Source of the DNA: a virus
Length of the DNA: 42,161 nt
Virus record (IMG/VR): IMGVR_UViG_3300031673_000148
Location: 1-42,161 of that record
Reading direction: 5' to 3' (one strand)
The notes under the pieces: model-generated
The model's input: only the letters and a program-made list of their open reading frames with translations
What the model was told of the DNA's origin: nothing
The model's database searches: none
Made by a program: the position numbers and the translations under genes
Shown: positions 16,397-23,656 of the stretch, in pieces
Layout: each line of letters opens with the position of its first letter
Position numbering within the stretch: the stretch's first letter is position 1

Positions 16397-16741
16397 CTAT
16401 TCGAGATCTGCAGTATCCCCTGAGATATTGTCAACCTCTGGGAAGAACTCGACTTCCTTGGCCCTGATCTCAACCAGTTTGCTGTACTTGCCAGGACGGT
16501 TCATGATTTCGCCGACAACGCTACAAAACACGCCCTGCGAAGCCATGTCATTACACGACTCCGCCACCCTATCATACCCGTTAACACGGATCCTAGCGAG
16601 CTTCCCACCGCTATCTACAACCGCCAACGAGAACGAAAACGCAGGCTCCCCCTCGTGCGTTGTCCCCGACACGAGCCTCCCATCCACGTACCCGCTCAGA
16701 AAGACATGGTTATGCCCTCTTAGCCTTCTTCTTGGCATCAT
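16397..16741 (-). CDS. ssb: Single-stranded DNA-binding protein, OB-fold (114 aa)
   Basis: The order HNHVFLSGYVDGR...FSFSLAVVDSGG...RIRVNGYDRVAESC...GVFCSVVGEIMNRP...LVEIRAKEVEFF matches a bacterial-type SSB OB-fold: first strand with G-x-(L/V), central strand, (V)xxYDRxAE helix and the closing strand V-x-A-x-x-(V/I)xF. It is shorter than cellular SSB (about 175 aa) and has only a short acidic tail (SGDTADLE) without the DDDIPF tip. The start (ATG 16741 or 16738) overlaps the RuvC gene. A second, different ssDNA-binding protein lies at 23657. Confidence 0.75.
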   Translation of the reverse strand: MMPRRRLRGHNHVFLSGYVDGRLVSGTTHEGEPAFSFSLAVVDSGGKLARIRVNGYDRVAESCNDMASQGVFCSVVGEIMNRPGKYSKLVEIRAKEVEFFPEVDNISGDTADLE

Positions 16742-17342
16742 CAGAACCGCATCCTGGCAAGCCGATCACGGTGTCCCAGCAAAACCTTGCCGCGACGTAT
16801 GCATCCATCTCGTCCTGGGACGGGAACTGCAATCCTCTATCCCGTAGACGTATCTCGATAACATCTTTTACCGTGGCGCGTCTTGGCTTGCCCGATGCTC
16901 CGATCACCTTGCCGTACGAAGCCCGCTTCACCTCCTTGCCCTTCTTGTTCACGACCGTCTCCGTCACTCGCTCCAGCTTCCCCACCACATGACGCCGCAT
17001 CTGCGTCGCTTCTTTAACCAAGGGAACGATGCCCGTCGCCAAAAACAGCTGAACCTTGATTACCCCGTGCACTTCGCCGATCGCCGCCGCCTGCCACTGC
17101 TGGTTCTTGGCCGGCGCCTCAATGATCGCATGGTCCGGCTTCTCGCATTTTGCAAGCCCCACAATTTGCTCAGCAATCGCTATCAGCCGCTTTATCGAGG
17201 CTTCCACGCCCGAAACTTTAGGCTGATCAAATCTTTCCGTATGCATGCTCGGCTCACCATGTCGCGAGCCATACAACATGCACAGCCCCGTCCCACGCAG
17301 GCTAAGATCAAGGCCTAGTACCTTGAGTTCATGCTCGCTCAC
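16710..17342 (-). CDS. ruvC: RuvC-like Holliday junction resolvase (210 aa)
   Basis: An RNase H-type nuclease that would cut recombination junctions or branched replication DNA before packaging. Motifs: VLGLDLSLRGTG (first catalytic Asp near residue 12), HAIIEAPA (Glu), VHGVIKVQLF in the helix of the DNA-binding groove, and the closing DEMDAYVAARF with acidic residues. The Lys-rich tail (DDAKKKAKRA) overlaps the SSB start. GTG 17342 follows AAGGCAGACGGG and overlaps the previous stop. Confidence 0.85.
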   Translation of the reverse strand: MSEHELKVLGLDLSLRGTGLCMLYGSRHGEPSMHTERFDQPKVSGVEASIKRLIAIAEQIVGLAKCEKPDHAIIEAPAKNQQWQAAAIGEVHGVIKVQLFLATGIVPLVKEATQMRRHVVGKLERVTETVVNKKGKEVKRASYGKVIGASGKPRRATVKDVIEIRLRDRGLQFPSQDEMDAYVAARFCWDTVIGLPGCGSDDAKKKAKRA

Positions 17343-17674
17343 CCCGTCTGCCTTTTTGCAGCCGCAAGCCTAGATACGATAACGATCGACGACAGCACAC
17401 GATCAGAATGCTCTGGCAGCACGACCCCGTCAGCAGAGATCGGATACCCAAGGTCTTCCTCTACCGCCCCCACCAGCTGTCGTATACGCTCTGCCTGATC
17501 CTTGCCCCAAGGGCTGCTGATCAAGAAACAGAAGGCGCAAGACACGTAATCGTTGGGCTCAGCTCCTACGCGCCAACGCCCCTCGCGGAGCATGCAGCCC
17601 ATGCAATGGACGGTAGGGCCGTCAGCTGCCATAGGCCTAACATAGTGGGCTCCAACAATGATCGGACGGTCCAC
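17339..17674 (-). CDS. Small zinc-finger-like protein (111 aa)
   Basis: Contains CMGCM and CAFCF pairs about 25 residues apart, a plausible zinc-binding set, followed by a helical C-terminal half (AERIRQLVGAVEEDLGYP). GTG 17674 is the only early start. It overlaps the RuvC gene by four bases. Function unknown. Confidence 0.6.
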   Translation of the reverse strand: MDRPIIVGAHYVRPMAADGPTVHCMGCMLREGRWRVGAEPNDYVSCAFCFLISSPWGKDQAERIRQLVGAVEEDLGYPISADGVVLPEHSDRVLSSIVIVSRLAAAKRQTG

Positions 17675-17677
17675 GAT

Positions 17678-18565
17678 TCACTCACCAAAGCATTGTTTTG
17701 AGACGTTGCACATGCGAGCCCGCTCGCAATCGAGCTTGGAACAGGCAACACGAGGCGGCGCCTCAAGCGTGCGAAGGCCAGCCCTAAGCTGTTCAATTTC
17801 GCCAAGTATACGATCAACAATCGACTTGTCGTATTCGATGTCGTGCTCAGCGAGGCCGGCCATCCCAAATTGGCCCTTGTCAATATACAAGATCTTGGCC
17901 CGGCTGTATCCAGTCAGCCACATATAGCACTGCACCTGGATGACGTGAACAAAGTCGGGGACTTCTTTGTATTTGAAGAACGTGCGTGCGCTCGCGCTCT
18001 TGAACTCTAAGATCACAACGTCGGACTTGGCAAAGTTGTGGGGGTCTCCGTCGACGTAAAACCCGTCGGGATGCCCGCCAATCCTGACGTCATGGTCACC
18101 GATCCACTGTTCCACATACAAGAACGCATTTGCGCGGATGTCATAGTTGGGCTTGTTTTGCAGTCGCGGCACTTCGCCTGGAATCGCCCCGCACCGCAGG
18201 CACTCATCCGGTCGCGGCTGCAAGTCTTCCATGGAGCCGTACGTCTCGCCGCACCAAGTGCACCGCCACGTTCCAACGATCCTGTCCGCCGCGGTCATGA
18301 CGCGATTCTGCATGACCCAGTGCAGTGCATGGCCAACCTCGAAGACTAGGCCCAGATCTGGACTGATGCCTTCGCGTTTGACCACCTCGAACTTGCTCCG
18401 AAGAACCTCCTCGCGAGAACACAGCGAGCCCACTGACGACACGCGAAGCCAGTCCGACGACCGCATCGGGCGCTCTTCGCGCGCCTCGCGCCGCAGCCCA
18501 CGCTCTATTGCTTCAACAAGGCTTGGCGTTTTCTTGTGGCGCCGAATAAGGTCCTCAAGCGCCAC
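17678..18565 (-). CDS. Cas4/RecB-like PD-(D/E)XK exonuclease with iron-sulfur Cys set (295 aa)
   Basis: GTG 18565 (MALEDLIRRHKK) is chosen for a very strong AAGGGAAGGGG ribosome site. Signature residues occur in the Cas4/AddB order: a Cys near the N terminus (SLCSREEV), the His of FEVGHALHWVM, Asp of IGGHPDGFYV, E-x-K in VILEFKSA, QVQCYMWLTG, and three or four C-terminal cysteines (ACSKLDCERARMCNVSKQC) that would ligate a 4Fe-4S cluster with the first. An inserted zinc ribbon (CTWCGE...CLRCG, residues about 105-135) is unusual. Expected role: 5'-end resection of DNA for the phage RecA. No cas1 or CRISPR array is present. Confidence 0.82.
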   Translation of the reverse strand: MALEDLIRRHKKTPSLVEAIERGLRREAREERPMRSSDWLRVSSVGSLCSREEVLRSKFEVVKREGISPDLGLVFEVGHALHWVMQNRVMTAADRIVGTWRCTWCGETYGSMEDLQPRPDECLRCGAIPGEVPRLQNKPNYDIRANAFLYVEQWIGDHDVRIGGHPDGFYVDGDPHNFAKSDVVILEFKSASARTFFKYKEVPDFVHVIQVQCYMWLTGYSRAKILYIDKGQFGMAGLAEHDIEYDKSIVDRILGEIEQLRAGLRTLEAPPRVACSKLDCERARMCNVSKQCFGE

Positions 18566-18843
18566 AGGAACCCCTTCCCTTCCCACGGCCTTGGTACCCC
18601 AAACCGATCGAGGATCGCATACGCATATCGTCTTGCAAGCTCAACGCTCTCATTATTTGTCACCTCGATCCCGCACTCACGGCACTCGTTCAGCTCGCTA
18701 CCATCATCGTGGATCATTTCAAAATTGCACGCAGCACAGTAGAGCCCGACAACTGCCTCATCACCCGAGAAAGATACCTCGATCTCTGCCAGGCCCACCG
18801 CGGACACGAACAGCTTATCCCTGTGCTCAGCGAGGTATGCCAC
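18505..18843 (-). CDS. Zinc-ribbon protein (112 aa)
   Basis: GTG 18843 with GGGAGTTC upstream. A beta-type N-terminal part (LAEIEVSFSGDEAVVGLY) leads into CAACNFEM...CRECGIEV, a four-Cys zinc ribbon, then a helical C terminus. The last 60 bases overlap the nuclease gene. It may be a small DNA- or protein-binding partner of the recombination enzymes. Confidence 0.65.
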   Translation of the reverse strand: MAYLAEHRDKLFVSAVGLAEIEVSFSGDEAVVGLYCAACNFEMIHDDGSELNECRECGIEVTNNESVELARRYAYAILDRFGVPRPWEGKGFLWRLRTLFGATRKRQALLKQ

Positions 18844-19117
18844 CTGAACTCCCGATCGTCAAAACCACCACCTCTCTCGGCACAAAATCTTCATCATCAC
18901 CGTACAGCGACACAAGGCCATCCATGATGTTCGCGTGCACGTTGTAGCCGTACGCCTTGCTCACCGCCCCAACGAACGTCCTCAGCGAGGGCTCCCCACC
19001 GATGTCATCAGCCCTGAATTGAAAGACGTTGCTATCAGAGAGCGTATCGGCGGCAACTTTCACCACGGCCTTGACCTTCCTACGCTGTCTGGCCTGAGCC
19101 CTCCGCTTCGCGAACAT
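18827..19117 (-). CDS. Hypothetical protein (96 aa)
   Basis: ATG 19117 is preceded by GGAGGAAGGC, a near-ideal ribosome site; upstream in-frame codons would overlap the previous gene further. The basic N terminus (MFAKRRAQARQRRKVK) resembles an RNA- or DNA-contacting tail; the rest is a mixed alpha/beta sequence (FRADDIGGEPSLRTFVGAVS). No family recognised. Confidence 0.65.
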   Translation of the reverse strand: MFAKRRAQARQRRKVKAVVKVAADTLSDSNVFQFRADDIGGEPSLRTFVGAVSKAYGYNVHANIMDGLVSLYGDDEDFVPREVVVLTIGSSGGIPR

Positions 19118-19373
19118 TGCCTTCCTCCATGAGAAGACGGGCCTTCGACGCATCCACAGGGCGCACGTACAGAACCTGCTCGCAATGCCCCGGCTGCCTC
19201 TCGTCCACCTCGAACGCCACCTGCTTTACCGAAAGCGCGTCCACGCTCCCATCCTTCCTGAGGATTGAGATCCGCATGCCAGGAACGCCTGAGAGCATTG
19301 GCATCTCGCCGCTCCAGAACACGCGATCTGTACTGCCGTACTCTACTCCAGCTAACTGAAATCTCGTTTTCAT
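19080..19373 (-). CDS. Hypothetical protein (97 aa)
   Basis: Beta-rich small protein (RISILRKDGSVDALSVKQVA, then EQVLYVRPVDASKARLL). It overlaps the next gene by 38 bases and the previous by four, so it is embedded in the recombination operon. Unknown function. Confidence 0.6.
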   Translation of the reverse strand: MKTRFQLAGVEYGSTDRVFWSGEMPMLSGVPGMRISILRKDGSVDALSVKQVAFEVDERQPGHCEQVLYVRPVDASKARLLMEEGNVREAEGSGQTA

Positions 19374-19777
19374 CGCTTTGTCAGTCCTCGTGCCCGCAAC
19401 TCTGCGAGAGCTTGTTGCTTCGTCAGGCCTGCCACCTGAATCTTGTCGCCCTGAAACGAGCCGCGGTACGCAGACAGATAGGTCATCGAGTCAAGGAATC
19501 GGCTGAACACCACCTGCAACACGCTGCGGCTTCGATCTCCCGGCCAATCATCCACGTTTTTCCACATGTATACCAGCATCTTCTCTGCCGGATCCTTGGG
19601 GATATTCACGCGAACCTGGACCAACGTGCTCAGGATCAACTTGTCAACTTCTCTTGCTAGCTCGCCCGGAAAGTCAGACCTGATCGAATCGACATCGATA
19701 CGAGACCGCTTCCCTGCCTTGGCCATCATCTCCATCGCCTCACCAAGCACCGACACTTCATCAGGCGTCAGTTCCAC
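19370..19777 (-). CDS. Hypothetical helical protein (135 aa)
   Basis: GTG 19777 with a GGAGGCTG ribosome site. Largely helical (VSVLGEAMEMMAKAGKRSRI; LAREVDKLILSTLVQVRVNI) with a C-terminal GLTKQQALAELRARG that resembles a small helix-turn-helix. Co-transcribed with the resolvase upstream. Unknown. Confidence 0.6.
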   Translation of the reverse strand: MELTPDEVSVLGEAMEMMAKAGKRSRIDVDSIRSDFPGELAREVDKLILSTLVQVRVNIPKDPAEKMLVYMWKNVDDWPGDRSRSVLQVVFSRFLDSMTYLSAYRGSFQGDKIQVAGLTKQQALAELRARGLTKR

Positions 19778-20147
19778 GAGCAGCCTCCAGCAGGTCCTTA
19801 AGAAACCCAGATGGCACGAGCACCCAGTCCCTACTCACAAACCTCGGAGGATCGCCTATCTCAATCGACAACGCCGGGACCTTGCCCGTTCCGCTCGCCT
19901 CTTCGGTGATTTTACGAAGGTACTCGATCTCAATGCGGATGCTCTTTTTGTCCGTCCTCTTGCACTCGATCAATAGTTCAGGAACGTCAACGTCCCCGCG
20001 CCTGCCAGGTAACGCACCCGAGGCGGCCTGCCGACGACCGCCTAGCTCTTTTGCCAGGCGGTCCTCCTGCTTCATCGACTTGCGGCGACGCTTCTTGGTG
20101 TCCCGGTAGAAATACGAAGGCAGATTGCCCCCGTCTTCATCACTCAC
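19761..20147 (-). CDS. PD-(D/E)XK nuclease, Hjc-like resolvase candidate (128 aa)
   Basis: Motif order typical of archaeal-type Holliday junction resolvases and related phage nucleases: KQEDRLAKELGG (Glu), ASGALPGRRGDVDVP (Asp after a SG...GD strand), and LLIECKRTDKKS (E-x-K with a basic follow-on). The size (about 130 aa) fits. GTG 20147 with GAGGCC upstream overlaps the recA start. Together with RuvC this gives two unrelated junction-cutting folds in one operon; one may instead act as a repair or packaging nuclease. Confidence 0.72.
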   Translation of the reverse strand: MSDEDGGNLPSYFYRDTKKRRRKSMKQEDRLAKELGGRRQAASGALPGRRGDVDVPELLIECKRTDKKSIRIEIEYLRKITEEASGTGKVPALSIEIGDPPRFVSRDWVLVPSGFLKDLLEAARGTDA

Positions 20148-21316
20148 AAAGAGGCCTCGTGCTCATACACATCGCTCAGCAAGTGCTGCAAAAGCTTGGT
20201 CTTGAAGTCCTCGTAGTCTTGCTGTTCGGACATCCAGTGCTCCACCAGGTGAGCCTTGGTCTCATATTCGAAGCCGTCGCAGACCGTAGGCTGCTTCCCT
20301 CGGCCAACATTCACAAGCCCTACCTGCTGGCCAAGCTTGACCGCGTAATTCTCGTCTGCGATCTCGCCCGTGTGCTTGAACTCCGTCTCCTTGAGAACAA
20401 GAATGTACTCACCCTCCATCTTGGCAGGACCGCACTTGTTCTTCTCATTGCGGATCTTCATCGTCACGCTCTTGGTCCGCCCCGTCTCGTCCTTCTCGTA
20501 TTTGCCAGGAGACATCCTCGTCTCAGTGGACGTCGCGAACCCCTGGGCAAACCCTCCCGGCACCGTCTCAGGAGATCCAAACATGACACCCACCTTGTGT
20601 CGGATCTGATTCGTAAACCAGACCGTCGGGCGCCGACCGTCGCGCGCTGCCAAGGCGTTGATTCCGCTCACCACTTTGCGGAACATCTTGCCCAGCAACC
20701 TAGCCTGCTCGCCCATCGTCGACTCGCCGGCCGATTTCTCGATCTCTGCTATAGGCTCCATGAATGCCACGGAGTCAATCACGATCACGTCCACAGCGCC
20801 CGACCTGAGCAGCGAGTCGGTGATGTCGCAGGCCTGCTCTCCCGTCTCCGGCTGAGATAGGATCAGATGGTCCACGTTCATGAACCTGGAGGACCAAGTA
20901 TGGTCCCACACACCCTCAACATCTAGCCATGCAACATTCGCCTGCCGATAGTTTCCGCATGCACACGACGGCTCACGCTGCTCGTACCTGGGCGTCCAGA
21001 TGGGATACGCAGGCGTCCAGCAACTGCTGCACATGCGCTGCGCGCGCCCAGCCGCCCGCAGGAAAGCCGTCGTCTTACTGCTCGATTTCGGTCCGTAAAA
21101 CAGTGAGACGCGTCCGACGGGCAGTCCTCCTCCGAGGATGTAGTCGAGAGCTAAGATCCCCGTGGTAATCCTTGTCACTTCTTTGTACGAGAAGTCTCGC
21201 GCGAACTGGACCATGCCTTTGCCATAGTTCTTCGCTGCATGCTTGAACAGCAAAGCCAGCTGCTCCTCTCGGTCGTCCACGGCCGCCACAACTTCTTCGC
21301 TCTTCGCCTTCGACAT
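20144..21316 (-). CDS. recA: RecA/UvsX-like recombinase (390 aa)
   Basis: Core motifs: ITTGILALDYILGGGLPVGR at the start of the ATPase, a Walker A of GPKSSSKTT (75-83), LDVEG with the catalytic Glu, Walker B VIVIDSVAF, an NQIRHK segment, and VPGGFAQGFAT equivalent to the end of loop 2. It forms presynaptic filaments for recombination-dependent replication and repair. A Cys-rich insert (CSSC near 96-99, CACG near 118-121) between Walker A and the catalytic Glu probably binds zinc and is not in bacterial RecA, but is seen in some phage RecA-like proteins. Bracketed by nucleases and SSB. Confidence 0.9.
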   Translation of the reverse strand: MSKAKSEEVVAAVDDREEQLALLFKHAAKNYGKGMVQFARDFSYKEVTRITTGILALDYILGGGLPVGRVSLFYGPKSSSKTTAFLRAAGRAQRMCSSCWTPAYPIWTPRYEQREPSCACGNYRQANVAWLDVEGVWDHTWSSRFMNVDHLILSQPETGEQACDITDSLLRSGAVDVIVIDSVAFMEPIAEIEKSAGESTMGEQARLLGKMFRKVVSGINALAARDGRRPTVWFTNQIRHKVGVMFGSPETVPGGFAQGFATSTETRMSPGKYEKDETGRTKSVTMKIRNEKNKCGPAKMEGEYILVLKETEFKHTGEIADENYAVKLGQQVGLVNVGRGKQPTVCDGFEYETKAHLVEHWMSEQQDYEDFKTKLLQHLLSDVYEHEASL

Positions 21317-21328
21317 GGTCCGCCTTTT

Positions 21329-21655
21329 TCAGAATCTGGTATTCGAATCAGATTTCGCGCCCTGGATCAAATCACGCTCTTCGCCAACACGCTTCGCGAC
21401 CCATGACTGCGCATAGGCATACGCGTCATCGATCTCCTCAGCATAACAGGGCACACGCACTGATACGCCAACCCTGGCCGACTCAAAGTTCCCAAGGTTG
21501 ATCGTCAGCGAGTAATCAACCTGAACATGGGCCGGCTCTGTCCGAAACTTGTGAACAGAAATAATATCGTCGTCTTCCGACGATTCTTCGCGTCCATCCT
21601 TTTTGATCGAGCGAGTGACAAAGATTACCGAGTTCTCGACTCTTTTGTCATCCAT
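21329..21655 (-). CDS. Conserved phage-type hypothetical protein (108 aa)
   Basis: The second half (VDYSLTINLGNFESARVGVS, then VPCYAEEIDDAYAYAQSWVA) is a pattern I recognise from small phage proteins near recombination genes, where a strand pair of the form TINLGNFES is followed by an acidic helix; no function is established that I can cite. ATG 21655 overlaps the stop of the previous gene. Confidence 0.65.
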   Translation of the reverse strand: MDDKRVENSVIFVTRSIKKDGREESSEDDDIISVHKFRTEPAHVQVDYSLTINLGNFESARVGVSVRVPCYAEEIDDAYAYAQSWVAKRVGEERDLIQGAKSDSNTRF

Positions 21656-22217
21656 CTATATTGACCCCAGCAGATCTCCATCGATCCGCTATATCGCTGT
21701 AAATAGACTTGTCAGAGAGCGAAACGTAGGAATTTCGCTCCTCCAGTACAGCCTTCACAGCATCCACCATCGATCGGGCGTACAGCCGGTACCCGCCTTG
21801 AGAAGAAAACGGCGTCTTCGGCAGGACGCCATGGCGCTCCCATTGGTACACGCACTGGACGCTTCTTCCAATGCCGCGGGCGAGGTCTCCGACATAGACC
21901 AGCTCGCTCTCCACCAACCTCCCAAAGATGGGAACATCCATGACGACAGGCGCCCGCCCAGGCTTCGCTACAGGAGACTCATCATCAGGCGCATCGACCT
22001 TTCGATCATCACGCCACTCTTTTACCGAGAACCCATTCTGCTCCTTAATCCTCCTCCTGTACTCACGGTTGCGCTCAAGTACACGATCCTTATACTCAGG
22101 ATCTGAGTGGTACTTGGCTCGCCTTCGTTCCGCAACCGCGTCCCTGTTCTCTTCATACCATCGCTTGTAGCTCCAATCAGAGTCGCCGCTCAAATCAGCA
22201 TCATCAGAACCATTCAC
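21648..22217 (-). CDS. MerR-like helix-turn-helix protein (189 aa)
   Basis: GTG 22217 is selected for its AAGAGGGGGA ribosome site (a TTG six codons upstream has none). The N-terminal half is charged and helical (YKRWYEENRDAVAERRRAKY, repeated YHSDPEYKDRVLERNREYRR), likely a coiled coil or RNA/DNA-binding arm. The C-terminal half carries a MerR/excisionase-type winged helix: VGDLARGIGRSVQCVYQWER followed by GYRLYARSMVDAV. Probably a transcription regulator or DNA architectural factor of the recombination operon. Confidence 0.7.
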   Translation of the reverse strand: MNGSDDADLSGDSDWSYKRWYEENRDAVAERRRAKYHSDPEYKDRVLERNREYRRRIKEQNGFSVKEWRDDRKVDAPDDESPVAKPGRAPVVMDVPIFGRLVESELVYVGDLARGIGRSVQCVYQWERHGVLPKTPFSSQGGYRLYARSMVDAVKAVLEERNSYVSLSDKSIYSDIADRWRSAGVNIDG

Positions 22218-22238
22218 GGATCCCCCTCTTAGCAATCG

Positions 22239-23567
22239 TTATCCTCCAAATCTCGCTGCGTACACCTCGTCGCGAACGTTGCCAGCCTCCCTCGTGGCTG
22301 GCAACGAATCACATCGGACATCAACGATCATTGGGCCCTTGCCCGTCTCTTCATTATGCGAGAGCAGGCCAAAAACAACGGACGGATCTTCTACCGGAGA
22401 CGCCAGGAATGCAGTATCGAAACTTACGATCGATGAAATATTAGAACAGAACCCGTATGTCGTCATGACGATCTGAGCCCTGCAGGCCTCTGCCAGAGCC
22501 TCCCCCAAGACTCCGTGCACAGCAAAGTCGAACGACACGTCGTGCCCATCCAGCTCACACCCAATGCGACGCAGATGATCGACAGAGTCGCTGCACACCA
22601 TGACCCTCCGCCCTGCGCCAACCGCCCGCAACAGCTGACCAACAATCCTACCGTTGTAAACGGTGCTCGATGAAAGCAACTTGGAGATGTGCTCCAAGGA
22701 CAAGAACGCTGGATTCACACGCCCCACCGGAGGCGTCCACGACATCTCGAAGCGACTTACCGCCACGGCGGCAACCGGGTCAACGCTGTCCAAGAAGACC
22801 ACCGGCGGTCCCAGGTGGAACGAAAATATTTTCGCAGCTCCAACGTCGTGCTGAAACCCGGGAGATCCAAACCCAAGCATTTTCGACGGTTTGAGCATCA
22901 GCATGCTCCTGGACCAGAGGCCTGGATCGATACGCTCCAAGCCCAGGCTGACCACCATGCCAAATGCCTCGACGCCAAGCTCCGCGCTGCTCAGGCCCTG
23001 CGCGATGTCCGCAACGCATGCAACCGTGACGTGAGCGTCCTTCTCGTCGACCTCGCCATACTTGAGCGACCCGACAATAACCTCCGGCATGTAGCGCGCT
23101 ACGCTATCCCTGCAAACCTTCTCCATCGACAGGTCTGGAATGACCAAGAGGGTTCTCAGCTGAACAGACCGGATCAATAATGACAAGATCTTAAATGTAA
23201 GACCTTGATCTCGTACCAGCGCAAACGCTTGCGTCGCTTTATCATGGTACAGCTGCTTGAGGAGTGACTCGCACGCCTCCCGGAACTCACCCGACTCCGA
23301 CTGCTCTATCAAGGCATCGCTAGCATCGTCGGAGACGACCTCCCTTAGCGGCGGCCACGGCAGCCCGTAGGTGACCTCCAGGCTCTTCGCCGTGCTGCCG
23401 CGAAAGAAGCCACGAGGCACGCCAACCTCACCGTCTCGATCGCTGTAGATCCTATACAGCACAGGCTCTCCGTCCTTCGTGGCCGAAATCGTCAGCTTGC
23501 GTCTTATCTTCTCCGCCCACAGACGATCGGAAGCAGTAACCCATACCCAAGATTCCGCATTTTCCAT
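22239..23567 (-). CDS. Degenerate SF2 (UvsW-like) helicase, probably ATPase-dead (442 aa)
   Basis: The overall frame follows phage SF2 helicases: QLYHDKATQ, a helix at motif I, RTLLVIPDLSMEKV (motif Ia), VTVACVADIAQGL, a motif II region, LGFGSPGFQHDVGAAKIFSF then HLGPPVVF, and a second RecA-like domain with GRRVMVCSDS, QIVMTTYGFCSNI and GPMIVDV. Yet the key residues are gone: GxGKT reads DQGLTFK, DEAH reads SLGLE, SAT reads FGSPG, and the QxxGRxxR of motif VI is replaced by FGLLSHN. The frame is intact over 442 codons, which argues for a conserved non-catalytic role such as DNA binding or complex scaffolding. ATG 23567 has GGTGGG upstream. Confidence 0.7.
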   Translation of the reverse strand: MENAESWVWVTASDRLWAEKIRRKLTISATKDGEPVLYRIYSDRDGEVGVPRGFFRGSTAKSLEVTYGLPWPPLREVVSDDASDALIEQSESGEFREACESLLKQLYHDKATQAFALVRDQGLTFKILSLLIRSVQLRTLLVIPDLSMEKVCRDSVARYMPEVIVGSLKYGEVDEKDAHVTVACVADIAQGLSSAELGVEAFGMVVSLGLERIDPGLWSRSMLMLKPSKMLGFGSPGFQHDVGAAKIFSFHLGPPVVFLDSVDPVAAVAVSRFEMSWTPPVGRVNPAFLSLEHISKLLSSSTVYNGRIVGQLLRAVGAGRRVMVCSDSVDHLRRIGCELDGHDVSFDFAVHGVLGEALAEACRAQIVMTTYGFCSNISSIVSFDTAFLASPVEDPSVVFGLLSHNEETGKGPMIVDVRCDSLPATREAGNVRDEVYAARFGG

Positions 23568-23580
23568 GATACCCACCGTC

Positions 23581-23628
23581 CAAAAAGAAAAGGGGGGCCA
23601 AAGCGATGCCGCCTGCGCCCCCCTTTTT
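23581..23628 (-). terminator. Terminator after the gp32-like gene, roughly symmetric
   Basis: An 11-bp AAAAGGGGGGC / GCCCCCCTTTT stem with an 18-base loop; on the minus strand it is followed by CTTTTTG. The A/T flanks make it near-symmetric, so it could work in both directions. It separates the replication and recombination blocks. Confidence 0.85.
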
Positions 23629-23630
23629 GC

Positions 23631-23645
23631 AACCTGTTACAGGTT
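23631..23645. repeat. Inverted repeat AACCTGTTACAGGTT
   Basis: Perfect 7+7 inverted repeat around one base, located between the stop of the 23657 gene and the terminator. It may add a second hairpin to the terminator or be a protein-binding site. Confidence 0.4.
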
Positions 23646-23656
23646 ACAGTTGAGAT

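Noticed and set aside
16415-16440. TTGACAAT on the minus strand near 16435 as a promoter for the 16353 gene
   Set aside because: No acceptable -10 lies at 15-19 bases and the word is explained by the SSB coding sequence.
13266-22838. AAATATTT-type palindromes inside genes (13266-13279, 22825-22838, and 6312)
   Set aside because: They lie within coding sequence and lack the GTGC flank of the intergenic operator candidates; chance is sufficient.
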